In this document: positions 9,201 to 16,946 of the stretch, in pieces
Position numbering within the stretch: the first letter of the stretch is position 1
How the letters are laid out: every line of letters starts with the position of its first letter
Assembly: GCA_039917655.1 (NCBI GenBank)
Contig: JBDSJC010000123.1
Span: forward strand, 1-56,091
Source of the DNA: PNKC01 sp039917655
GTDB lineage: Bacteria > Chloroflexota > Dehalococcoidia > Tepidiformales > Tepidiformaceae
DNA: 56,091 nt
Direction of reading: 5' to 3'
Notes under the pieces: generated by a model
What the model saw: only the letters and a program-made list of their open reading frames with translations
What the model was told of the DNA's origin: nothing
Database searches by the model: none
Position numbers and translations under genes: made by a program

Positions 9201-9242
9201 GCGGGGCTGTCGGCCCCGGTCTCCGATGATTACACTCAGCCG

Positions 9243-9767
9243 GTGGACCTTAGATCGTTCATCCGCGATGTCCCGGACTTTCCGCAACCTGGCATCCTCT
9301 TCCGAGATGTCTCGCCGCTGCTGGCGGACCCGGATGCGTTCCGCTACGCCGTTAACGCGCTCTCGGAGGCTGCGGGGAACAGCTTGCCGGGAGCCATTGT
9401 GGGTATCGAGTCCCGCGGCTTTATCTTTGGCGCGCCAGTTGCGGCGCACCTTGGGTTGCCGTTCGTGCCTGTGCGGAAGCCAGGCAAGCTCCCGGCGGCG
9501 CGGATGTCGGTTGAATACTCGCTGGAGTACGGCGACAGTCAGTTGGACATTCATCAGGACGCTTTCACGCCAGGGACGCGCGCCTACATCATCGACGACC
9601 TGCTAGCGACCGGTGGGACGGCGCGGGCGGCAGCCAAGCTCGTGGAACTGGTCGGCGGAGAAGTTGCCGGCTTTGGGTTCGTGATTGAGCTCGAGGCCCT
9701 GGGCGGGCGGCGGGCACTCGGCGGATACCGCGTCGATGCCCTGGTGACTTACCGGGCGGACGATTGA
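9243..9767 (+). CDS. apt: adenine phosphoribosyltransferase
   Basis: A 174-residue type I phosphoribosyltransferase that joins adenine and PRPP to give AMP. Visible motifs are DFPQPGILFRDVSPLL near the N-terminus, GIESRGFIFGAPVA (adenine pocket) and the PRPP loop IIDDLLATGGTA near residue 120. Length is standard. The start is GTG, with a TACACT box ending 6 nt before it and no Shine-Dalgarno, so a leaderless message is likely. It overlaps mtnA by 4 nt and heads the methylthioadenosine salvage genes, where it would recycle the adenine released by MtnP. Confidence 0.95.
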   Translation: MDLRSFIRDVPDFPQPGILFRDVSPLLADPDAFRYAVNALSEAAGNSLPGAIVGIESRGFIFGAPVAAHLGLPFVPVRKPGKLPAARMSVEYSLEYGDSQLDIHQDAFTPGTRAYIIDDLLATGGTARAAAKLVELVGGEVAGFGFVIELEALGGRRALGGYRVDALVTYRADD

Positions 9768-10795
9768 CCGAGGTCGTGCCGCTTTCGATTCTTCCCGGGG
9801 TTGGCCTCGATGCGCTGGATCAGACGCTGTTGCCCAGCGCCGAACGAGTGATCGAACTGCGCGATCTGGGTGCGGTCTGCGAGGCGATTGGGGCGCTGCG
9901 CGTGCGAGGCGCCCCGCTCCTGGGGATCGTCGGCGCTGTCGGGATGGCGATTGCGGCGCAGACTGGCGACGCTTCGGACGAAGCACTGGAGTGTGCGTGG
10001 AAGGCTCTCGCCGAGACGCGGCCGACGGCGGTCGAACTGGCGTCAATCGCTCGCCTGGCCCTCGACGCAGCCCTCGCCGCAGGAACGGCTCCTGCTGCCC
10101 GGCGGGACGCGCTGTGGGCTTTCGCGCAATCGCACCACGACCGGCGAACCCGCGAAGACCGTGCGATGGGCGAATGCGGAGCTGCGATTCTCCTTCCTGG
10201 CACCTCGGTCCTCACGCATTGCAACACCGGGACGCTGGCCACCGGCGGGATCGGCTCGGCGCTGGGGGTGATTCGCGTGGCGTGGGAGCAGGGCAAGCTC
10301 GAACGCTGCTACGCCACCGAGACGCGGCCCCTCTTGCAGGGCGCGCGCCTGACAATGTGGGAGCTCGGCAGGCTGGGAATCCCAGCGACCCTGCTGCCGG
10401 ACACCGCCGCCGCGTCACTGCTCGCCTCAGGCCGGGTGCAGGCGGTGATAACGGGTGCGGACAGAATCGCGGCGAATGGCGATTCGGCCAACAAGATCGG
10501 CAGCTACGGATTGGCGGTTGTGGCGGCAAGGCACGGTGTCCCGTTCTTCGTTGCAGCGCCCACAACGACCATCGACCCAGCGTGTCCTTGGGGCGCTGCC
10601 ATCCCCATCGAGTTTCGGAGTGGGCACGAAGTGGGCGGCTTCGGCAGTCAGCGTTGGAGCCCTGACGGCGGGGATGCCTACAACCCGGCGTTCGATGTGA
10701 CGCCCGCGGAGCTAATCGCGGGGATAATCACCGAGCGTGGAGTGATCCGGCCGCCGTACGGCCCGGGCATCGCCGCAGCCCTGCGGGAGCGATAG
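9764..10795 (+). CDS. mtnA: S-methyl-5-thioribose-1-phosphate isomerase
   Basis: A 343-residue member of the MtnA/eIF2B family, which isomerises methylthioribose-1-phosphate to methylthioribulose-1-phosphate. Motifs are LRVRGAPLLGIVGAVG near residue 50, THCNTGTLATGG (catalytic Cys) near 150, ATETRPLLQGARLT and VITGADRIAANGD (catalytic Asp) near 230, and NKIGSYGLA. The start is TTG overlapping the apt stop as TTGA, so expression is coupled. No later Mtn genes (mtnB, mtnC, mtnD) occur in this window. Confidence 0.95.
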   Translation: MTEVVPLSILPGVGLDALDQTLLPSAERVIELRDLGAVCEAIGALRVRGAPLLGIVGAVGMAIAAQTGDASDEALECAWKALAETRPTAVELASIARLALDAALAAGTAPAARRDALWAFAQSHHDRRTREDRAMGECGAAILLPGTSVLTHCNTGTLATGGIGSALGVIRVAWEQGKLERCYATETRPLLQGARLTMWELGRLGIPATLLPDTAAASLLASGRVQAVITGADRIAANGDSANKIGSYGLAVVAARHGVPFFVAAPTTTIDPACPWGAAIPIEFRSGHEVGGFGSQRWSPDGGDAYNPAFDVTPAELIAGIITERGVIRPPYGPGIAAALRER

Positions 10796-10851
10796 CCGGG
10801 GCAAGGGCGTAGACTCTACTTCCAGCCCCTGAGTGCCGGGAAAGGCTCGCT

Positions 10852-11727
10852 GTGACACCTATCGCCCTTGCTGTGCTTGGTGGATCCGGCTTCTACGAGA
10901 TGCCGGGGCTGGAGTCTGTCGAGGAGTTTTCGCCGGAGACGCCGTTCGGGTCGCCGAGCGACACGATTCGCGTTGGTACGTTGGCTGGAACCCGGGTTGC
11001 TTTTCTCGCACGTCATGGCCGCGGGCATACCCTGCTGCCGTCCGAAATTCCGCAGCGCGCGAACATCTGGGCGCTAAAGTCGCTTGGGGTTGAGCGCGTC
11101 GTCTCCGTGTCCGCCGTTGGAAGCCTGCGCGAAGACTACCGGCCAGGAGACATGGTCGCCCCTGACCAGCTGATCGACCGCACTCGTGGCGCGCGGCCCG
11201 GCACGTTCTTCGGTGACGGGGTGGTCGCCCATGCGGGGTTCGCGGAACCGTTCTGCCACGCGCTGCGAGCCGCTTGTCGCGAGTCGGCACACTCATCGGG
11301 AGCTGTCGTGCACGACGGCGGCGCTTACGTGTGCATCGAGGGACCTGCCTTCGGGACGCGGGCCGAAAGCGAGCTCTACCGGCAGTGGGGTGCGAGCGTC
11401 GTTGGGATGACGGCGCTGCCAGAGGCAAAGTTGGCCCGCGAAGCGGAGCTCTGCTACGCCACCATCGCTGCCGTAACTGACTACGACGCGTGGCATGACG
11501 AGCACGAAGCGGTGGACGCGAAGAGCGTCTTCGCGGTCTTGCAGGCGAACGTTGACGCCTGTCGAGAGGTAATTCGGGGGCTTGTGCCACGCCTGGCCTC
11601 GCTTGGCCAGTGCGCTTGCCGCGTGACCCTTGACGCAGCGCTGGTGACTGCGAGGAACGCTATCTCTGTGGACTCGCGCCAACGGCTTGAACCGATCCTC
11701 CGGCGCCGCCTGGGTGGGGAGCGATGA
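10852..11727 (+). CDS. mtnP: S-methyl-5'-thioadenosine phosphorylase
   Basis: A 291-residue purine nucleoside phosphorylase of the MTAP type: methylthioadenosine + phosphate gives adenine + methylthioribose-1-phosphate. Motifs are GGSGFYEMPGL at the N-terminus, ARHGRGHTLLPSEIPQRANIWALK (phosphate/substrate site), SVSAVGSLREDY and CIEGPAFGTRAES, followed by VGMTALPEAKLAREAELCY. GTG start with a GGAAAGG site upstream. It follows mtnA, whose substrate it makes, and overlaps the PfkB kinase start by 4 nt. Confidence 0.95.
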   Translation: MTPIALAVLGGSGFYEMPGLESVEEFSPETPFGSPSDTIRVGTLAGTRVAFLARHGRGHTLLPSEIPQRANIWALKSLGVERVVSVSAVGSLREDYRPGDMVAPDQLIDRTRGARPGTFFGDGVVAHAGFAEPFCHALRAACRESAHSSGAVVHDGGAYVCIEGPAFGTRAESELYRQWGASVVGMTALPEAKLAREAELCYATIAAVTDYDAWHDEHEAVDAKSVFAVLQANVDACREVIRGLVPRLASLGQCACRVTLDAALVTARNAISVDSRQRLEPILRRRLGGER

Positions 11728-12635
11728 GCCTCCTTGTTGCGGGCTGGGTGGCGATCGACGAGATCGAGACGCCGTTCTCCAAAGTGACCGGGCTCCTCGG
11801 CGGGTCAGCCACCTGCGCCGCCGTGGCCGGGGCGCTGTTCACGGACGTGAGGCTCCTGGCGGCGATTGGCGACGACTTCCCGCCGAAAGAGCGTGCGAAG
11901 CTCGATCGGCCGAACATCGACCTGGCCGGACTCATCGTGATGCCGGGCAGGACCAGCCGCTGGGGCGGCCGATATCACTACGACATGAACACGCGCGACA
12001 CCGTTTACACCGAGGTTGGCGTGAACACGGACTGGCAGCCGGTGCTTCCCGTGGGCTGGGAGGAATCGCGCACGGCGTTTCTCGCGGCGGGCGACCCGGT
12101 CCTCCAGCGCAGGGTCATCGGCGACCTGTCCGCGCCCCGGTCGACCATGGTCGATACGATCAGGTTCTTCATCGACGCTTCACTCGACGAACTGAAGGAG
12201 ACGCTGCGGCACGCCGATTTCGTAGCACTGAACGAAGCTGAAGCGCGCGAGATCGCTGGCACTCCGAGCATCGCGAAGGCTGGCCGGGCGCTCCTCGCTA
12301 GCGGCGCGCGCGGGGTGATCATCAAGCTCGGCGAGTATGGCGCAGCGCTCGTTTCGGCCGATGACTACTTCGTGGCTCCCGGCTACCCCCTCGACGACGT
12401 TGTTGACCCGACAGGCGCGGGCGACGCTTTCGCGGGCGGATTTATGGGCTACCTGGACACCGTCGCTACAGTAAACGCCGCCGAGGTGCGCCGCGCCGTG
12501 GTTTACGGCTCGGTTGTCGCCTCTTTCTGTGTCGAAGGCTTTGGGCCCAGCCGCTTGCTGACCCTGACCCGCGACGAAGTGGATGTGCGCTACGGCGAGT
12601 TCCGCAAGCTCACCTACTTCGAGGCGGCCGACTGA
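11724..12635 (+). CDS. PfkB family sugar/nucleoside kinase
   Basis: A 303-residue ribokinase-fold kinase. The ATP-site signature DPTGAGDAFAGGF, with the catalytic Asp in GAGD, is near residue 230, and the LGGSATCAAVAGAL block near residue 30 is the sugar-side glycine pair. The lid region RWGGRYHYDMNTRDTVYTEVG is unusual for ribokinase. It is translationally coupled to mtnP (ATGA overlap) and to the next gene. Its position among genes that release adenosine and methylthioribose-phosphate suggests a nucleoside (for example adenosine) or thiosugar substrate; this is inference from context only. Confidence 0.85.
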   Translation: MSLLVAGWVAIDEIETPFSKVTGLLGGSATCAAVAGALFTDVRLLAAIGDDFPPKERAKLDRPNIDLAGLIVMPGRTSRWGGRYHYDMNTRDTVYTEVGVNTDWQPVLPVGWEESRTAFLAAGDPVLQRRVIGDLSAPRSTMVDTIRFFIDASLDELKETLRHADFVALNEAEAREIAGTPSIAKAGRALLASGARGVIIKLGEYGAALVSADDYFVAPGYPLDDVVDPTGAGDAFAGGFMGYLDTVATVNAAEVRRAVVYGSVVASFCVEGFGPSRLLTLTRDEVDVRYGEFRKLTYFEAAD

Positions 12636-13546
12636 TGGCAGAACGGGAGGTGCGGTGGCAGAGCAACGCGGAGACGCGACTCGACTTTATCGTGCAGCCC
12701 GTGCGCGAAATGCAGGCGATACGCAGCCTGTTGTTGCCGCGAATCGAATACACGGCGTATGCCCTCGGACAGTTGGAGCCGGCTCTGTTCTTGCGTACCC
12801 GCTGGTTCTCGGCGCGCGGCTCAACCGGGACAGGGCTCGTCCTGCACAGCCGGGGAGGGCTCGGGGACGCCACATTCGTGATGGGCGACGCAGACGCTGT
12901 CGCGGCCATCCTTTCGATCCATCCCGGGCCCACCCAGACATACGCCACTTGCCAGCCGCAGCACCTTGAGACCTTGCGCCGCGTGTACCGCCTGGCCAGC
13001 CAGCAACCCATGATTCGCATGGCCGTCCGGGCCGACCGGTTCGTGCCCATCGCGCAGTTCAGCCCTATCGTGTTGACCGGCCTGGATATCCGCCGGGTGA
13101 ATTCGCTCTATAGCAGTGAGGCCGGACCCAGCTACTACATCCCGGAGCATATCGAAACCGGGGTCTACCGGGGGATCGTCGCCGAAGGCCGGCTGGTGGC
13201 CGTTGCCGGCACGCACGTGGTCTCGCGCCAGGAGGGCGTGGCGGTGGTCGGCAACGTTTTCACCCATCCGGCGTACCGCGGACGCGGCTACGCCACGGCG
13301 GTAACGAGCGCGGTGACCGAGACATTGCTTCAGTACTGCGAGCACGTGGTCCTCACGGTGGACCCGGCGAACATTCCCGCGGTCGCGGCCTACGCGAAGC
13401 TCGGCTACAACGAAGTTTGCCAACTCGTGGAGGCGAGCGCGGCGCGCAAGGATCCGTCGGGCGTTGCCTCCTCCTTGAGGCGTTGGCGGGCGGCTATGCG
13501 AGGGCGGAAGTACGATGGTTCCTTCGTGACGCTCAGCGATCGCTAG
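12635..13546 (+). CDS. GNAT family N-acetyltransferase
   Basis: A 303-residue protein whose C-terminal half is a GNAT domain: VFTHPAYRGRGYATAVTSAV (about 205-225) is the acetyl-CoA pyrophosphate loop, followed by VDPANIPAVAAYAKLGY. The N-terminal 130 residues look like a degenerate second GNAT-like domain without that loop. The start overlaps the kinase stop (TGATG), so it belongs to the salvage operon, but its acceptor is unknown. Confidence 0.82.
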   Translation: MAEREVRWQSNAETRLDFIVQPVREMQAIRSLLLPRIEYTAYALGQLEPALFLRTRWFSARGSTGTGLVLHSRGGLGDATFVMGDADAVAAILSIHPGPTQTYATCQPQHLETLRRVYRLASQQPMIRMAVRADRFVPIAQFSPIVLTGLDIRRVNSLYSSEAGPSYYIPEHIETGVYRGIVAEGRLVAVAGTHVVSRQEGVAVVGNVFTHPAYRGRGYATAVTSAVTETLLQYCEHVVLTVDPANIPAVAAYAKLGYNEVCQLVEASAARKDPSGVASSLRRWRAAMRGRKYDGSFVTLSDR

Positions 13547-13613
13547 CGCCACTCCAGCTCAATCCGAAGACAGAATTGACGCGCCTGGCGCCCCGGGCGT
13601 GGCGAGGTGAATA

Positions 13614-14876
13614 ATGCCCGTCCCCTATGACATCGCGAACATCAAGCTGGCCCAGGAAGGCGTGCGGCGGATCGAGTGGGCGGAACGCGAGATGCCCGTT
13701 TTGCGGCTGATCCGCGAGCGATTCAAGCGCGAACAACCGCTGAAAGGCATCCGCATGACCGCTTGCCTGCATGTCACGACGGAGACCGCGAATCTCGCGA
13801 TCACGCTTCGCGACGGCGGCGCAGACTTGCGGCTCTGCGCCAGCAACCCGCTTTCGACGCAGGATGATGTGGCGGCTGCCCTGGTTAACGACTACGGCAT
13901 CTCGGTCTTTGCGATCTGCGGCGAAGACAACGAGACGTACTACAAGCACATCCACCAGGCCCTGGAGCACGCCCCCCAGCTGACGATGGACGACGGCGCC
14001 GACGTGGTCGCCGTGCTGCACAAGGACCGCCGGGACCTGCTACCGGGCGTCTCGGGCGGGACCGAGGAGACGACGACGGGCGTCATCCGGCTTCGCGCGA
14101 TGGCCGCGGACGGAGCGCTGGGCTACCCGATTGTGGCGATCAATGAAGCGGACACGAAGCATCTGTTCGACAACCGCTACGGCACCGGCCAGTCCACAAT
14201 CGACGGGATCATCCGGGCGACCAATGTGCTGCTCGCGGGCAAGAACTTCGTCGTTGCTGGCTACGGCTGGTGTGGGCGCGGTGTTGCGCTCCGGGCGCGA
14301 GGCATGGGGGCGCAGGTCATCGTCACCGAAGTTGACCCGGTGAAGGCACTGGAGGCCGTGATGGACGGCTATCGCGTGATGCCGATGGCAGAGGCGGCGC
14401 CCCAGGGTGACTTCTTCGTGACGCTCACCGGCGACGCGAACGTGATCGACCGCGCGCACCTTGAGGCGATGAAGGACGGCGCAATCATGGCCAACAGCGG
14501 CCACTTCGATAGCGAGATCAACCTGAAAGCACTGAACGCCATGAGTGAAGGGAAGAGGCGTATCCGCGACTCAGTAGAAGAGTTTCGCCTGGGTGATGGA
14601 CGGAAGCTGTTCCTGTTGGGCGAGGGCCGGTTGGTCAATTTGGCTGCAGCCGAGGGTCATCCGGCGGCGGTGATGGATATGTCGTTCGCGAACCAGGCGC
14701 TCGGCGCGGAGTGGATCGCGGTCAACCACGCCAAGCTCAACAACGAAGTCTACGAGCTGCCTCACGAGGTGGACCAGGAGATCGCGAGCCTCAAGCTGCA
14801 CGCCATGGGGATCAAGATCGACTACCTGACGGAAGAGCAGAAGCACTACCTGACGAGTTGGCAGGAGGGCACGTAG
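13614..14876 (+). CDS. ahcY: adenosylhomocysteinase
   Basis: A 420-residue S-adenosylhomocysteine hydrolase, which splits S-adenosylhomocysteine into homocysteine and adenosine. It has the substrate domain (RMTACLHVTTETANLA), GTGQSTIDGIIRATN, the NAD-binding Rossmann motif VVAGYGWCGRGVALRARGMGA near 220 and the C-terminal tail ending DYLTEEQKHYLTSW. The length matches the short archaeal/bacterial form without the 40-residue insert. An AGGTGAATA site precedes ATG. It follows the mtn cluster and precedes metK, so it belongs to the SAM cycle. Confidence 0.96.
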   Translation: MPVPYDIANIKLAQEGVRRIEWAEREMPVLRLIRERFKREQPLKGIRMTACLHVTTETANLAITLRDGGADLRLCASNPLSTQDDVAAALVNDYGISVFAICGEDNETYYKHIHQALEHAPQLTMDDGADVVAVLHKDRRDLLPGVSGGTEETTTGVIRLRAMAADGALGYPIVAINEADTKHLFDNRYGTGQSTIDGIIRATNVLLAGKNFVVAGYGWCGRGVALRARGMGAQVIVTEVDPVKALEAVMDGYRVMPMAEAAPQGDFFVTLTGDANVIDRAHLEAMKDGAIMANSGHFDSEINLKALNAMSEGKRRIRDSVEEFRLGDGRKLFLLGEGRLVNLAAAEGHPAAVMDMSFANQALGAEWIAVNHAKLNNEVYELPHEVDQEIASLKLHAMGIKIDYLTEEQKHYLTSWQEGT

Positions 14877-14889
14877 TCATTGCAAGCCC

Positions 14890-15177
14890 CTATCGAGCCA
14901 ACCAATAGTCCGGCTCTTGAGAGGTGTGGGCCACAGCCACGACGATCACTTCGTTGCTTTCGATGAAATAGACCAACGCGTACGGGAATGGCGGAAGCAG
15001 CAGGCGCCGGGCGCCCTGCACATCGAGTTGCCCGCTCGTAGGATACTGGGCTAACTGTCGGCTCGCCTCCCTTAGGCGCGTTCGGAATCTTGGTGCGGTC
15101 GAAGGGTCTCGGTCCCTGAAAGCATCGCGCGCCAGTCTGGCCTCAGATCGCGCGGTCGCCGTGAGCCGAACTTTCAA
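14890..15177 (-). CDS. ParE-family toxin
   Basis: A 95-residue protein with the ParE/RelE fold pattern: KVRLTATARSEARLARDAF, RFRTRLREASRQLAQYPTSGQ, RRLLLPPFPYALVYFIESNEVIVVAVAH. The last strands (YALVYFI...VVAVAHTSQEPDYW) are the usual ParE signature. The ATG overlaps the antitoxin stop by 4 nt. It converges on ahcY. The target (gyrase in ParE, ribosome-bound mRNA in RelE) cannot be decided from sequence. Confidence 0.85.
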   Translation of the reverse strand: MKVRLTATARSEARLARDAFRDRDPSTAPRFRTRLREASRQLAQYPTSGQLDVQGARRLLLPPFPYALVYFIESNEVIVVAVAHTSQEPDYWLAR

Positions 15178-15410
15178 TTGGCGGGGCGATCTTCGAAAAT
15201 CTCGCGCTCAGCTTCGTCCCAGTCCATAAGGTCCGCCCGGCCCGCTTTGACCTCGGCGATTCGGCGTTCGATCTCGGCGCCCCAGGCTTCGTCATAGCCT
15301 GGTTCCTTTTCCACGCTCAACGCGAGATCGAGGGCGAGCAGTTCCCGTTCGTCTTGTGAGAGGCGCAACGCATCGCGGCGGACGGATTCGAGCGTGGGGA
15401 CGGTTTCCAT
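15174..15410 (-). CDS. addiction-module antitoxin (TIGR02574-type)
   Basis: A 78-residue acidic protein. The pattern ALRLSQDERELLALDLALSVE...WGAEIERRIAEVKAGRA is that of the 'putative addiction module component' family found before ParE toxins. It is coupled to the toxin by a 4-nt ATGA overlap. A TATACT box ends 7 nt before the ATG and no Shine-Dalgarno is present, so the operon may be leaderless. Confidence 0.85.
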   Translation of the reverse strand: METVPTLESVRRDALRLSQDERELLALDLALSVEKEPGYDEAWGAEIERRIAEVKAGRADLMDWDEAEREIFEDRPAN

Positions 15411-15484
15411 GCGGGACAGTATACCGCGCTCTGAAACGACCCGAACTCAACGGTGTGACGATTCCGCCTTCCCCGGTGGGATGC

Positions 15485-15490
15485 TATCGT
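15485..15490 (+). promoter_or_regulatory. candidate -10 box of the metK leader
   Basis: TATCGT lies about 8 nt before the first paired base of the SAM aptamer, so a transcript starting near 15497 would begin at the riboswitch. The -35 is not clear. Confidence 0.35.
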
Positions 15491-15497
15491 TGGCGCA

Positions 15498-15600
15498 GCG
15501 TTAAGAGGGCGAACGGGGCGACCCGTGGGCCCGGCAACCTGGTTATGCCTCCAAGGTGCCAAGAGAACGCGGCCTCGCGCTCAGGCGTTGGGCAACAAAA
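15498..15600 (+). ncRNA. SAM riboswitch aptamer (SAM-I/SAM-IV clan)
   Basis: The conserved SAM core is visible: TTAAGAG at 15501-15507, CCCGGCAACC at 15530-15539 and AAGGTGCCAA at 15553-15562. P1 can form between GCGTT (15498-15502) and AACGC (15566-15570). P2 is GGGC...GCCC with an inner CGGG-GCGA-CCCG hairpin separated by GA-rich bases, like a kink-turn. P3 is ACCTGG...CCAAGGT. Because a GCCT...AGGC hairpin lies outside P1, the architecture looks closer to SAM-IV or the SAM-I/IV variant than to classical SAM-I. It precedes metK, the SAM-synthesis gene, the expected target. Confidence 0.8.
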
Positions 15601-15690
15601 GGCGGGCTCAAACTAGCCCGCCCCTCCTGAGGAGGGGAAGAATGACCGTCGCCGGCCTTCCGCGACCCTCCTCCCACTGGGGGCTTTTCC
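15601..15690 (+). promoter_or_regulatory. expression platform with competing hairpins upstream of metK
   Basis: Four alternative stems overlap. GGCGGGCT/AGCCCGCC is at 15601-15622. CCCCTCC/GGAGGGG is at 15621-15637. GAGGAGGG (15629-15636) can instead pair with CCCTCCTC (15666-15673). CTCCC/GGGGG at 15671-15683 is followed by CTTTT. The last two exclude each other, as in an antiterminator/terminator switch. Assigning which is the ligand-bound state is inference. Confidence 0.5.
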
Positions 15691-15733
15691 GTGCGCGGAC
15701 GCTCACTTTGCCAGCTCCAGAGGGACGTTTTCC

Positions 15734-16927
15734 ATGGCTGAACGAAAGCTGCTTACTTCCGAATCGGTGACGGAGGGCCACCCCGACAAGGTCTGTGACC
15801 AGATCAGCGACGGCGTATTGGACGCCATCTACACCCACGACCCGCGCGCTCGCGTGGCCTGCGAAACGGCGATCACCAACGGTCTGGTGCTCGTTACCGG
15901 GGAGATCACGACCAACGCCTACGTCGATATTCCGGGGATCGTGCGCAGGACGATCCTGGACATCGGCTACACGTCTTCGGAAATCGGCTTTGATGGCGAA
16001 ACCTGCGGCGTAATTACCGCGATCAACGAACAGTCCGCCGACATCAAGGCGGCCGTGGACGTCGCCTTCGAGTCCCGCCGCGGCCACGTGCATGACGAAG
16101 AACTCGATACCGGCGCCGGTGACCAGGGGATGATGATCGGCTTCGCCTGCACCGAGACGCCGGAGCTAATGCCGCTGACTATTTCACTGGCCCACCGGCT
16201 GACGCGGCGGCTGGCCGATGCTCGCAAGAGCGGGGAACTCCCCTGGCTGCGACCGGATGGCAAATCCCAGGTCTCGATCGAGTACGACAGGAACTGGGTG
16301 CCCTTGCGTGCCGAGGCGCTGGTTATCTCGACGCAGCACTCGCCCGATGTCGATTCGGAGACGATTGCGACGGACGTGCGCGCGCACATCATCGACTCGA
16401 TCGTCGATTCGAAGCTGATCGACGAAGCGACCAAGGTCTACGTGAACCCCTCAGGGCGGTTCGTCATCGGTGGGCCGAAGGGCGACGCCGGCCTTACGGG
16501 CCGCAAGATTATCGTTGATACCTACGGGGGCATCGCCCGCCACGGGGGCGGCGCCTTCAGCGGCAAGGACCCGACAAAGGTCGATCGCTCGGGTGCTTAT
16601 GCAGCGCGCTGGGTAGCCAAGAATATCGTCGCAGCGGGGTTGGCCACTCGCTGCGAGTTCCTCCTGTCCTACGCGATCGGGGTCGCGGCACCCACCTCGA
16701 TCGGCATCGAAACGTTTGGGACCGGTGTGGTGTCCGATGAGAAGATCCTCAGCGCAGTGCGAAAGCACTTTGACCTGCGGCCGGGCGCGATTATCCGGGA
16801 CCTGAACCTTCGCCGCCCCATCTACCAGGCGACGGCCGCCTACGGCCACTTCGGGCGGACGGACATCGACCTTCCGTGGGAAGATACGGGCCGCGCGGCA
16901 TCATTAAGAGCTGACGCGGGGCTTTAG
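15734..16927 (+). CDS. metK: S-adenosylmethionine synthetase
   Basis: A 397-residue enzyme that makes SAM from methionine and ATP. Motifs are TEGHPDKVCDQISDGVLDA at the N-terminus (ATP/metal His and Asp), GAGDQGMMIGFA near residue 130 and GGGAFSGKDPTKVDRSGAY near 270, the methionine/ATP P-loop-like signature. Length is standard. ATG is preceded by AGAGGGA. It is controlled by the SAM riboswitch just upstream and ends the SAM-cycle cluster. Confidence 0.97.
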   Translation: MAERKLLTSESVTEGHPDKVCDQISDGVLDAIYTHDPRARVACETAITNGLVLVTGEITTNAYVDIPGIVRRTILDIGYTSSEIGFDGETCGVITAINEQSADIKAAVDVAFESRRGHVHDEELDTGAGDQGMMIGFACTETPELMPLTISLAHRLTRRLADARKSGELPWLRPDGKSQVSIEYDRNWVPLRAEALVISTQHSPDVDSETIATDVRAHIIDSIVDSKLIDEATKVYVNPSGRFVIGGPKGDAGLTGRKIIVDTYGGIARHGGGAFSGKDPTKVDRSGAYAARWVAKNIVAAGLATRCEFLLSYAIGVAAPTSIGIETFGTGVVSDEKILSAVRKHFDLRPGAIIRDLNLRRPIYQATAAYGHFGRTDIDLPWEDTGRAASLRADAGL

Positions 16928-16946
16928 CCTCGCAGATTGGGCGCCA

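Noticed and set aside
13547..13613. SAH riboswitch in front of ahcY
   Set aside because: Only 67 bp of leader and no SAH-aptamer core could be recognised.
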